64,000 nt of DNA from Azospirillum canadense (GTDB lineage Bacteria; Pseudomonadota; Alphaproteobacteria; Azospirillales; Azospirillaceae), in contig NZ_JAOQNG010000005.1 of NCBI RefSeq assembly GCF_025961225.1, positions 1-64,000 on the forward strand. Reading direction: 5' to 3'. Each line of letters begins with the position of its first letter. Position 1 is the first letter of the stretch. Of the stretch, positions 1-7,917 are shown in pieces. The notes under the pieces were generated by a model. It saw only the letters and a program-made list of their open reading frames with translations. It made no database searches and was not told the origin of the DNA. A program made the position numbers and the translations under genes.

Positions 1-892
1 GCTGTGCTAAGAGGCGTGCGTCGTCATCCACTGCGGCATCGATCTCAGCCAGTTCTCCAAGCGTCAAGTAAATTTCCGCCCACAAGAGTGGATTTTCGGC
101 TGGCTTCATCCGTCTTGTAGCCTCGAGTAGGCTAAACACAGCAGCATCACTCTGTCTCAAGAGCATTGCTCGAGCAGATTCGAGTAATAGGTCATTGAGG
201 TCCGTTGTCGAGACGTAAACACGTGGCGACGGGAGCAAGCTCTTGATCTTAGCTGCGCCCGCTCGATGACAACTTGTAAGAAGGCCGTATTGTGCCCGAA
301 GGTTAGCGAGCGTACTGCTGTTTCGCTCCTGTCGCGCTTCGTCGATTTTCTTTTCAAGCAGCGCCCACATATCCGCTTGATAGAGCTCCGGATACCGCGC
401 GAGCATGTACTGCTGTTTCCACGTTGTATCCGCCATTAATAAAGCATTCACGAGATCTGTGGCCGAGTGTGTGGCCCTTCCGGCAACATTGGATAGTTCG
501 GCTGGCAACAGCGGCCGTGCGATGATTGTCAACTCTTCAGCTAATTTATCGTCCCAATGCTCGGCGGCAGCTTGCTTGAGTCTGCACAATAGCGAAACCA
601 ATTGATTGTGGTCATCAAGGCTTGTTGTGCCTGGAGACGGTGAATACATTAAGCGCGGCGTGCGTCCACGCACGACGAGAAACGGCGCATTTACGCTGAT
701 CGAGTTTGCACAAGCTCCGCAACGAAAGGTGCAGAGACTATGATCCTGAACCGCTAAAAGGAGGTCCGGGCGGTGGTCGGCATCAACCACAATCCATAAA
801 GCGGGCGCCCATTCCGTCCCACAAGCGGGGCACTGCTCGAAGGGCGGAGTGCTGACCGAGAGGTCGTAGGGCGCAATATGATTATTGGTCAT
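1..892 (-). CDS. CpXC-domain protein, C-terminus beyond the window
   Basis: The reading frame is open from the ATG at 892 to the left edge, so only the first ~297 residues are seen. Residues ~17-75 fit the CpXC domain: a CPACG pair, an acidic stretch with VVDADHRPDLL, a second pair (CGAC), then NAPFLVV and RLMY. The two cysteine pairs probably bind zinc. The later part is helical, and its last segment (LLEATRRMKPAENPLLWAEIYLTLGELAEI) resembles a tetratricopeptide helix pair. The start overlaps the end of the 384-residue gene upstream by 11 bp, so the two are probably translated together. Base composition is much less GC-rich than the transfer genes, which suggests separate acquisition. The biological role of CpXC proteins is not established. 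The domain call is from motif reading. Confidence 0.7.
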   Translation of the reverse strand, partial: MTNNHIAPYDLSVSTPPFEQCPACGTEWAPALWIVVDADHRPDLLLAVQDHSLCTFRCGACANSISVNAPFLVVRGRTPRLMYSPSPGTTSLDDHNQLVSLLCRLKQAAAEHWDDKLAEELTIIARPLLPAELSNVAGRATHSATDLVNALLMADTTWKQQYMLARYPELYQADMWALLEKKIDEARQERNSSTLANLRAQYGLLTSCHRAGAAKIKSLLPSPRVYVSTTDLNDLLLESARAMLLRQSDAAVFSLLEATRRMKPAENPLLWAEIYLTLGELAEIDAAVDDDARLLAQ

Positions 893-2036
893 CGGGACCC
901 CAGTTGGCCAGTATGTCACGTGCCTTAATTACATCATAAGCGTAGGCTGTCACATCGCGCTCGAGAACTTCGTCGGTGCCAATGCCCAAAAGCTCTCTAT
1001 CAGCCTGATCGTTGGGCAGCCACACTGCTGTATTACGGCCATGGCCGATCACCCGATTGCGTTCCGGCACTGGCTCAGTGACCAGCTCACGACAACGCAA
1101 ATAAGTTGCCCTCACAATCAGCTCGGCTTCGGCGCGCAGGTAGTTGGGTTCAGCGCGAAGGAACGTCTGCGCTTCTTTGATCAGGGTTCGACATTTGGTC
1201 CACGCGCTTTGCCGCGCATCGTAGTCAGCCAATGGGTCATCTATCAGGCTCTGAGCAAAGTCTTCGGCTTCTCGGAGCTTTTCATCCCAGTCTGTGCCAA
1301 TACCGAGATCGCGCGAGCGCACCGAAGTTTTCCGCACTTCAATAATAACGTACGACAGACCTGACACTGGTTGGTCATTAGCAAGTAGGCGGCCGTCCTT
1401 AACCTCAAATGCTGGCAAGGGTGATGGAATTGAATGTTCCGCATCTCGGGAACCTAATATCGCATAATATCCCGGCGCCAAGCCACCCGTCACTAAATTG
1501 AAGTCACCCGTAAATTGTAGAACAGGTTCCTGCTCTTCCGCCGGAATGAATGTTTGGATAATGTCATTGGCAAGCGCGCTAACTGTTTTAGCAACGGCTA
1601 TACCGCCTGGCGCCAACGACAAAATCGCAGAAAAGCTTTCTTTATTAATTATGCTACCAAGTTGAGCGATGCGGTTTTCTTTGTCTACATGGAAATCAAT
1701 CGTCAATGTGATCTGTGGCATTACCGCGGGAGTAAGAGCAACCAAGTTCACCGAAAGTCCCAACTGCTCATCCACATGCTGCTTAACCACACGCATTTGC
1801 TGTAACGAGCGCAACGCACGCTCGCCCAAAAGTGGATGATGAAGATTGGTCTGAGTCGACACGAGTACAGATCTCGCCTTGCTCCAAATCGACCCCAAAA
1901 AGGCAACTTGAGCCCCGCAGATGCGGATCGTGAAATAGTCGACACCGACGCGGATGGGTTCCGATGAATAGGAAGAAGGTATGAATATGGGGGTCGACGT
2001 CCCAATAGACACGTATGATTTTCTGTCGGTTTTCAT
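882..2036 (-). CDS. Conserved-looking hypothetical protein (384 aa)
   Basis: I do not recognise this family. The protein has no signal peptide or clear membrane segment. It shows a beta-rich first half (residues ~20-250, including QITLTIDFHV, VLQFTGDFNLV and SYVIIEVRK) and a helical second half rich in charged residues. The start ATG at 2036 has a purine-rich leader (gaggattgaggg) in front. The gene ends 11 bp inside the following CpXC-domain gene, so the two form a coupled pair. Codon use is mixed and GC is visibly lower than in the transfer region, pointing to a different origin. Function unknown. It could be a partner or substrate of the CpXC protein, but that is only inferred from the overlap. 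Confidence 0.6.
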   Translation of the reverse strand: MKTDRKSYVSIGTSTPIFIPSSYSSEPIRVGVDYFTIRICGAQVAFLGSIWSKARSVLVSTQTNLHHPLLGERALRSLQQMRVVKQHVDEQLGLSVNLVALTPAVMPQITLTIDFHVDKENRIAQLGSIINKESFSAILSLAPGGIAVAKTVSALANDIIQTFIPAEEQEPVLQFTGDFNLVTGGLAPGYYAILGSRDAEHSIPSPLPAFEVKDGRLLANDQPVSGLSYVIIEVRKTSVRSRDLGIGTDWDEKLREAEDFAQSLIDDPLADYDARQSAWTKCRTLIKEAQTFLRAEPNYLRAEAELIVRATYLRCRELVTEPVPERNRVIGHGRNTAVWLPNDQADRELLGIGTDEVLERDVTAYAYDVIKARDILANWGPDDQ

Positions 2037-2365
2037 CCCTCAATCCTCTCACAGATGTTTATACCGTCAGGTAAAGCAGATTTCCATTCGCCTTGGCTTA
2101 GGTCCCTTCACTCACTGGCCCGATTTTGGCCGCATCTGCGGCCAGGACCGGGGTCGCCGTCCTGAGCGGATCGCAATCCGCTTTATCAGCTATGCGCAGT
2201 GACAAACTGCCTGCCGTATGACTACAGCGAAGCTTGTTGCCCGAATGCGCGAGAAACACGCTGCCTCGGACTTCTGAGTGTGACTGCCCCACCCGTAGAT
2301 GGTGATCCAATCCTCAGGAGTCTTCAACTGAAGAGATGTCAATCAGAGCCGGTTCCAAATGGTTT
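2037..2365. other. Intergenic region left of the IS, no gene seen
   Basis: This 329-bp stretch separates the minus-strand pair from the IS1595-type element. It should hold the promoter of the 384-residue gene, reading leftward. No convincing reading frame or RNA gene was seen. A short CTTCAACTGAAG palindrome lies near 2325. Confidence 0.4.
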
Positions 2366-3372
2366 GGCTCTTGTCGGGAAGCGGGGTGGTGAGTAGCGGC
2401 GTGATGACGAGCGGCGGAGGGGGTTGAGGTGAGTATCGTTTTCGGTCCTGGCGCTCGCGATGCCGTCGCCCCTTCTGGTGAACCTGACATCCCTGCTCGA
2501 TGACGCCAAGTGCTACGCGCTGGTGCGCCAGCATCGCTGGCCCGATGGTGTGCGCTGCCCGCACTGCGCCAGTGCGTCGGTGGCCCGCCACGGCTTCGAC
2601 GATACCCACCGCGAGCGCCAGCGGTATCGCTGCAAGTCCTGTCAGGCCCGCTTCGACGACCTGACCGGCACGGTGCTGGCCGGCCACCACCAGCCGCTGC
2701 GCGTCTGGGTGCTGTGCCTGTATCTGATGGGCCTGAACCTGTCGAACCGGCAGATCGCCCAGGAACTGGACTTGGTGGCGAGCGACGTGCAGGCGATGAC
2801 CGAGCAGTTGCGCGCCGGCTTTGCCGCCAAGGCGCCGCCCCCGCCGCTGAACGGCACGGTCGAGATCGACGAAGTCTACGTCGTCGCCGGGCACAAGGGC
2901 CAGCCGGCCGAAGTCGCCAAAAGGGGCGCTCGGGACGGCGCCGCCGGCTGAAGGGCGAGCGCGGGCGCGGCACGCTGGCCAAGGACAAGCCGCCCATCCT
3001 CGGCCTGATCCGACGCGGCGGCGATGTGGTGCTGCACATGCTGGCCAATGTCCAGCAGGCGACCATCCGGCCCATCATTCAGGCGTCCGTCGCCGCCGGC
3101 GCCCTGATCCACACCGACGAGTACGACATCTACGCCCGCGACGAGGATGGCGACGGCTTCTGCGAGGTCCACGTCAACACCATCGAAGGGCTCTGGTCGT
3201 TGCTGCGCTCCTGGCTGCGCCCGCATCGCGGCATTTCCCAGGGCAAGTTGCCCCTCTATCTCGCCTTCTTTCAGGTCGTCCACAACGCACGGCGACGGGG
3301 AAAGGCCCTACTCGGAACCCTCGTCGGTGCCATCGTCACATGATGCCACCACCCCGCTTCCCGACAAGAGCC
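2366..3372 (+). mobile_element. IS1595-family insertion sequence (about 1.0 kb)
   Basis: The element is bounded by a perfect 25-bp inverted repeat: 2366-2390 (begins GGCTCTTGTCGGG) and 3348-3372 (ends CCCGACAAGAGCC). It holds one transposase gene broken by a frameshift. No 8-bp target duplication is evident: the flanking octamers are aatggttt and ttggcctt. The insertion may therefore be old, or a recombination may have joined two different sites. The sequence after the right end (3373-3524) contains only a C-terminal remnant of an unrecognised protein (…LPPSQYQQLLGELASLP), which fits an insertion into a gene. Confidence 0.85.
2460..3343 (+). pseudogene. IS1595-family transposase, frameshifted
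   Basis: The first part (2460-2951) gives an N-terminal zinc-ribbon domain (CPHC at ~residue 33 and CKSC at ~58, typical of ISXO2-type transposases). It is followed by the start of the DDE nuclease domain (VEIDEVYV). The frame then ends at 2951. The rest of the nuclease domain continues in the -1 frame to 3343, with LIHTDEYDIY carrying the second catalytic Asp and VNTIEGLWSLLRSWL carrying the E/N region. The switch lies at the AAAAGGGG run (2929-2936). Restoring one A gives a smooth VAKKGRSGRRRRLKGERG. This is most simply a 1-bp deletion that inactivates the gene. Programmed -1 slippage is possible, but the codon re-pairing would be poor. Confidence 0.8.
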
Positions 3373-3535
3373 TTGGCCTTTACAGGACGACGGCGCGCAC
3401 TGGTTGAAGGCGACCTTTCACGCCGGCGAGCATCGAGGCCCTGCGCCGCATGGCCGCGGACCAGCGGGCGCTGCCGCCCAGCCAGTACCAGCAGCTGCTC
3501 GGCGAACTCGCCAGCCTACCGTAAGGTTAGGGGAG

Positions 3536-3739
3536 ATGGCACGCATCTCGGTTCAGGTGGGGGACCGCTTTACCCAGGCGGCCGACTCGCCCAAGGTCTA
3601 CGTCGTCACCGCCATGGTCGACAAGCCGGACCACCTTCCACACGCCCGTCTGCTCCTGGAGGAGGGCACGCCCAGCGACGAACTCCTCGTCAGCCTGGAC
3701 TCTCTGGGCGACCGCAAGCCTTGGCGCCCGGTCCCGTGA
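3536..3739 (+). CDS. Small hypothetical protein (67 aa)
   Basis: A short frame starting at ATG 3536 behind a good ribosome site (aggggag). The sequence MARISVQVGDRF…VYVVTAMVDKPDHLPHARLLLEEGTPSDELLVSLDSL looks like a small beta-barrel or beta-sheet protein. It has no membrane segment and no cysteines. It lies just after a decayed C-terminal fragment (to the stop at 3522-3524) and 54 bp before the SRAP gene, so it may once have been in an operon with it. I do not recognise the family. Coding status rests on the ribosome site and a balanced, non-Arg-biased composition. Confidence 0.5.
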   Translation: MARISVQVGDRFTQAADSPKVYVVTAMVDKPDHLPHARLLLEEGTPSDELLVSLDSLGDRKPWRPVP

Positions 3740-3793
3740 GGTGCCTCCGCCGCACGCATTGACACCCCTCGAGGCAGCGCCCACACTCGACTC

Positions 3794-4495
3794 ATGTGCG
3801 GACGCTTTGCCTTTCACTCGCCGGCCAGCCTCTTGGTCGATCGGTTCGCGGCCACGATCCACGGCGACGCCCCGGCGCCGCGGTACAACGCCGCGCCGAT
3901 GCAGACCCTGCCGGTCGTCCGCTTCAATCCGGAGACCAAGGAACGGCGCCTCAGCCCGTTGCGGTGGGGACTGGTGCCGGTGTGGTCGAAGGACCCGTCG
4001 GGTGCTGCTAAGATGATCAACGCGCGCGCCGAGGGCGTGACGGAGCGGCCGGCGTACCGCTCCGCCTTCAAAAAGCGCCGCTGCCTGGTGCCGTTCGACG
4101 CATACTATGAGTGGCGCAAGGTCGATGGGGCGAAGATCCCGCACGCCATCGCCACCGACAGCAACGGGCCAGACGCCTTCGCCGGGCTCTGGGAAGGGTG
4201 GAAGGACCCGGCCAGCGGGGAGTGGCTGCACACCTTCACCATCATCACCACCGAAGCGAACGACGCGACCCGCGCCATCCATGACCGCATGCCGGTGATC
4301 CTGCCGCCGGACCACTGGAGCGCTTAGCTGGGGGAGGAGGAGGCCAGCCCCGACGCACTGCGGGCGATGCTGGTTCCGTATCCGAGCGCGCACATGCGGG
4401 TCTGGCAGGTGGGCAAGGACGTCGGCTCGGTCAAGAACGACCGGCCCGACCTGATCGACGCCGTCCAGAGCGGACCGGCGATCAACCCAGCCTGA
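3794..4495 (+). pseudogene. SRAP-family (YedK/HMCES) protein with in-frame amber codon
   Basis: SRAP proteins cross-link to abasic sites in single-stranded DNA through the N-terminal cysteine and protect them during repair. All key residues are present: Cys2 directly after the initiator Met, Asn76 (MINARAEG), Glu106 (YYEWRK) and His163 (IHDRMPVIL). After DHWSA the frame hits TAG at 4325-4327 (codon 178). It then runs on in the same frame for 55 more codons (LGEEEASPDAL…YPSAHMRVWQVG…VGSVKNDRPDLIDAV) to TGA at 4495, which is the normal family C-terminus. The usual residue at the stop is Trp, so a single TGG-to-TAG change explains it. The shortened 177-residue product keeps the catalytic residues but lacks the last beta elements. 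It may be non-functional, suppressed, or a sequencing error. Confidence 0.85.
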
Positions 4496-4580
4496 CGTTG
4501 CCGCGGCGCGCCCAGGCCGTTGCCGATGCGGTGTCACGCGCCCATTTTGCTGAGGACTCAGCTATTTCCCGAGGCAGCCC

Positions 4581-5684
4581 ATGGCGCGACGGCGGATCGT
4601 CCGGCGCGACGAGGCGGCGGAGATCCTTGACGAGGCCCGCCGCATCCTGAAGGACAAGGACGCGGCCGCGCTCGCCGGCGAAGCCTCCCTGCGCACTTTG
4701 GAAGCGGCGCTGGCCGACGACTTCGACGAAAGCTATGCCGCGGAGCGGGTTGCCGATCTGCTCGCGGCCGATGTTTGGCGAACGCTCAAGAACCGTCTGA
4801 CGCAGCGCCGCTCCCAGGGGCGGGCCGTCGAGGAGGGAACTGCCCCGGTCCATGTCCGACTCCCGGCCGACGTCGCTCAGGCCCTTACCGCCATCGCGCC
4901 GTCGCCCGTTGACGCCATCCGCCAGCTGCTGGAGGCAACGGTTCCAACGCCCGGCTCCGAAGCGTTCTGCCGGGGCCACCTGTGCATCCCCGAGGTGCCG
5001 CCGGCCCATCCGGAACGCTGGGCCTGTGCCACCTGCGGCCTGGTCGGGCGGGCGGATTGGCCGTTCAACCCGTACATGGCGGCGCGGCTGACCGGGGCCG
5101 CGGAGCGGGCCTCCGCGTTGCGCGACACCGCGGCCGACCTCTACGCCCGCTTTCCCGGCGGTGAGCGGTTCACCGTCACCTCCTGGGCGGCGGATCAGCG
5201 TGATCTCCCCCGCCGGGAGCGGCGTCAGGCCAAAGCCGAACGGGCGGCGGCGTTGACCAGCCTGGTCGAACAGGGATTGCTGGAAGAGGCGCCCGGTCCC
5301 CGCGGCGGGACGGGTTACCGCACCCTGGAGGAGCCGCCGGAATGGTTGATCGACCTGCTGGCGGACCGGCGCGCCGAGCGTGAGGCCGAAGACGCTGCCC
5401 GGCAGGCACGGGCCGCGGCCATCCGGCGGGCCATCGCCGAGGGGCTCCGCTACACCACCGAGTCCGGCACCGACGTTCGCATCCAGCAGACGGAGCATGG
5501 CCTGGAGCTGGTGTTCCCGGCGGCACCGGCCGTTGAGGTTCGCGAGGCGATGAAGCTGGACGGCGGCTGCCAATGGGATCCCGACCGCCGGCGCTGGCTT
5601 CGCTTGCGCCCGGTTGCTGGCATCGAACCGTGGCTGGCCACCGCGATTGAGGCCGGGGCGACCATCGTGCCGCGCCGGCCATAG
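4581..5684 (+). CDS. Hypothetical protein with a cysteine-pair segment (367 aa)
   Basis: A well-formed GC-rich frame starting at ATG 4581 with a gaggcagcccatg leader. The first ~90 residues are charged helices. Residues ~133-153 hold cysteines that could bind a metal (CRGHLC…CATCG). Residues ~205-310 are helical with many Arg/Glu/Ala. The C-terminal ~60 residues (IQQTEHGLELVFPAAPAVEVREAMKLDGGCQWDPDRRRWLRL) resemble short domains found at the ends of some plasmid-borne proteins, where 'remodelled' substrate residues precede a W…RRRW motif. That similarity is too weak to name a family. It follows the SRAP gene by 85 bp. Function unknown. Confidence 0.6.
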   Translation: MARRRIVRRDEAAEILDEARRILKDKDAAALAGEASLRTLEAALADDFDESYAAERVADLLAADVWRTLKNRLTQRRSQGRAVEEGTAPVHVRLPADVAQALTAIAPSPVDAIRQLLEATVPTPGSEAFCRGHLCIPEVPPAHPERWACATCGLVGRADWPFNPYMAARLTGAAERASALRDTAADLYARFPGGERFTVTSWAADQRDLPRRERRQAKAERAAALTSLVEQGLLEEAPGPRGGTGYRTLEEPPEWLIDLLADRRAEREAEDAARQARAAAIRRAIAEGLRYTTESGTDVRIQQTEHGLELVFPAAPAVEVREAMKLDGGCQWDPDRRRWLRLRPVAGIEPWLATAIEAGATIVPRRP

Positions 5685-5721
5685 CGTCCTGACGCTTTCG
5701 ATTTCAGTCCAGTACCGACGC

Positions 5722-5964
5722 GTGGGCAGACTCACCTGGGCCGAAGCCTCAGATTACTTCAGTTTCCCGAGCTGGCCGGATGACGAAAAGGCTGGGGAAC
5801 GGTTTGCTCAGTGGTGGCAGTACGCGACCGATCCGACACTCACGGACGCAGCGGTAATCCGGTCCCCCTCTCACGGCCTTTACGAATTCAATGTCAGTGG
5901 TGGGCTGGTTTTGGTGACTATGATGGCAGCGATCCTTGATGATCTCGCGCCGGCAGTCTCTTGA
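5722..5964 (+). CDS. Small hypothetical protein (80 aa), start uncertain
   Basis: The frame is open well upstream of 5722. I chose GTG 5722 because the sequence after it (VGRLTWAEASDYFSFPSWPDDEKAGERFAQWWQYATDP) looks like real protein and the sequence before does not. It ends LVLVTMMAAILDDLAPAVS, possibly an amphipathic helix. No strong ribosome site is present. It could be a truncated gene. No family recognised. Confidence 0.35.
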   Translation: MGRLTWAEASDYFSFPSWPDDEKAGERFAQWWQYATDPTLTDAAVIRSPSHGLYEFNVSGGLVLVTMMAAILDDLAPAVS

Positions 5965-6012
5965 GGGCGCCCAATGCCTAATCGTCCAGAAAGGGCCGAT
6001 CAAACGATAGGA

Positions 6013-6195
6013 ATGCCAATGAACACCCCGACCGACAAGCAACGCGCCGAGACGCTCGCGAAGGCCATAGAGTTCGCCATCGAGAACGACAGTCGCCTCC
6101 CGGACCATGAGTTCGACGGCGGTATTGGCTGGCTGCGCGACTGGAACGAAGGCGATCCGGAGGCCATGCGCCTCCTGGAAAACGGCATCTCCTGA
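6013..6195 (+). CDS. Small hypothetical acidic protein (about 60 aa)
   Basis: The frame 5974-6195 contains three possible ATG starts (5974, 6013, 6019). I place the start at 6013 or 6019 because the protein from there (MNTPTDKQRAETLAKAIEFAIENDSRLPDHEFDGGIGWLRDWNEGDPEAMRLLENGIS) is compact and helical, with an acidic C-terminus. It lies downstream of the 80-residue frame and 195 bp from the end of the minus-strand transfer gene. Family and role unknown. Confidence 0.45.
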   Translation: MPMNTPTDKQRAETLAKAIEFAIENDSRLPDHEFDGGIGWLRDWNEGDPEAMRLLENGIS

Positions 6196-6390
6196 TCTCC
6201 AGTCAACGCCGCCTGTCTTGATTGTGTGCTGTCGGTGGAACGAAGGTTTCGTTTCATCCTCCTTTCAGAATTTGCCGAAACAGCCACACAAGCGACTTCA
6301 CGTCGCAAAACCACGAAATGCGAATAGCCAACAGTGACGGCCGCCGCTCCCGACAGCCTTCTTCGTTTCCACCTCAATCCCGCCGGCGCG

Positions 6391-7917
6391 TCAGGCTGCC
6401 CGCATCGTCACCCGCGGCGACAAGGCGACGATCGCCGCTCGGTGCGCGGCGTCTTGCCACGGCGCCGCGTCGTCCGGCCTTGCCACCGCCCGCCGGGCCG
6501 CGTCGACCACGACCAGGCCGCCCGCCGCCACGCCGCCTGGCGCACGCAGCGCGCCCCCAGCATGGCCACCGCCAGGCTGCCCACCTACGGGGCCATGAAC
6601 CGTCGTGCCGCGTCCCAACGCCCGGTCTTTGGCGACCAGATCGGCGGTGACCTGCGCCGGCGGCAACGCCTCGGCGGCCACCGTCGCCTTGCGCACGACC
6701 ACCGGCCCGTCCCCGCTTCCGGCATCGGCCGTCGCCACCGGCTCCGCGTGTTCCGTCCGCCGGCGATGGCGACGCGCGCCACTCCACCAACCGCTCCCGA
6801 TGCGCCCAAGCCCAGCCAGGACACCCACCCCGGCCGCCCGCCGCCGCCCATGCACGATGCCCATCGCGGCCGCGACCAGCACGCCACAAGAAGCCATCCC
6901 GCCGACAAACGCTTCCATGGCCCCCATACCGCGCGCCTCCCGTATCCCGTCACCCGAACCACCCGCGCCGCGCACGTTATGGTCCTGGAGTGCACCGCCC
7001 GTCGTGTCGTCCCCCGGCCGCCCCGCATCCCCCGCACGCACCGTCGATGCCACGCCCTCACGCCCATTCTCCTCCCGCCCCGGCAGCGCCGCTGGCGCTG
7101 CCGACAGCGGGGCCGCGCCCGACACGGCGTTTGGAGGGGCCGCCGCGTCGTGCGGCGGCGTCCCCGCGGCCTCGGCTCCAGCCGTGTCCGGTCGAGGGGG
7201 GCCACCGCTGGCTGCCCCACGCTCCGCTCCCTCCGTCAGGGCCGGCGTTTCCGTCGCCGCCGCCGTGGCCGCAACGACCGAACGCCGGTCGCCGGTCGCG
7301 TCGCCAAGCGGCCGCGCGGCCGTTGGCCCGGCGGCCACAAGCGCGGCGTCGGCGTTGACCGCCTCGGGCTTCACCGCCGTCTTGTCCGCCACGGTCTTCG
7401 CCGCCTCAGGCTTGGTTAAGGCCTTTGCCGTGCCCCCCGTCACCGGGCCGGCCGCTGCGGCCCGCGTCGGCATTTCCCCCTGGGGTCCCGGCAGCGCTTC
7501 CACCGTCTCGACCCCGGGCTTCCGCCGCGGCACCGGCAACTCCCGTGGCTCCCCAGGCTCCATGGTGCCGACCGGAATCACTCGGACGCTCCCGCGTCCC
7601 GACGCCCGCCCCCCGGCCGTGGCTCCCGACGTCGGCGCCGCACCCGCGGTGCCCGCGGTCGCGGCCGCATCGGCGCTCACCGTCGCGGGTGCCTCCTCTC
7701 CCCTCCCCACCTCGTTCGTCACGACGATGCTGGGCCTGGTGAACTGGAAGATGGACGACGGCTTGGCCCCCTGCGCCTGGCGGAAGGTCAGGCCTCCCGC
7801 TTCGTTCGCGAGGACCGGACCGGCCGCCGCGCCGCCAACCACCGCCGCCAGCACCGCCGCCGACACCAGGCGCATCCGCGCCGCCGTCTCACTCGTCCTC
7901 ATCATCGCTCCCATCAT
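6391..7917 (-). CDS. Secreted/membrane Ala-Gly-Pro-rich protein of the transfer region
   Basis: The gene starts inside the last codons of the coupling-protein gene (possible ATGs at 7917, 7914, 7905 and 7902), so it is translationally coupled to it. The N-terminus is a signal peptide (MRLVSAAVLAAVVGGAAAGPVLA). A probable mature domain follows (~GGLTFRQAQGAKPSSIFQFTRPSIVVTNEV). Then comes ~250 residues of low-complexity Ala/Pro/Gly/Thr, a second hydrophobic segment (AFVGGMASCGVLVAAAMGIV) and a basic tail. This layout fits a periplasm-spanning component or envelope anchor that works with the coupling ATPase. I do not recognise a named family; no standard IncI protein is an obvious match. Long compositionally biased linkers are common in this gene set. 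Confidence 0.6.
   Translation of the reverse strand: MMGAMMRTSETAARMRLVSAAVLAAVVGGAAAGPVLANEAGGLTFRQAQGAKPSSIFQFTRPSIVVTNEVGRGEEAPATVSADAAATAGTAGAAPTSGATAGGRASGRGSVRVIPVGTMEPGEPRELPVPRRKPGVETVEALPGPQGEMPTRAAAAGPVTGGTAKALTKPEAAKTVADKTAVKPEAVNADAALVAAGPTAARPLGDATGDRRSVVAATAAATETPALTEGAERGAASGGPPRPDTAGAEAAGTPPHDAAAPPNAVSGAAPLSAAPAALPGREENGREGVASTVRAGDAGRPGDDTTGGALQDHNVRGAGGSGDGIREARGMGAMEAFVGGMASCGVLVAAAMGIVHGRRRAAGVGVLAGLGRIGSGWWSGARRHRRRTEHAEPVATADAGSGDGPVVVRKATVAAEALPPAQVTADLVAKDRALGRGTTVHGPVGGQPGGGHAGGALRAPGGVAAGGLVVVDAARRAVARPDDAAPWQDAAHRAAIVALSPRVTMRAA

Noticed and set aside
2358..3380. Target-site duplication around the IS1595-type element
   Set aside because: The flanking octamers (aatggttt and ttggcctt) do not match, so no duplication is claimed.
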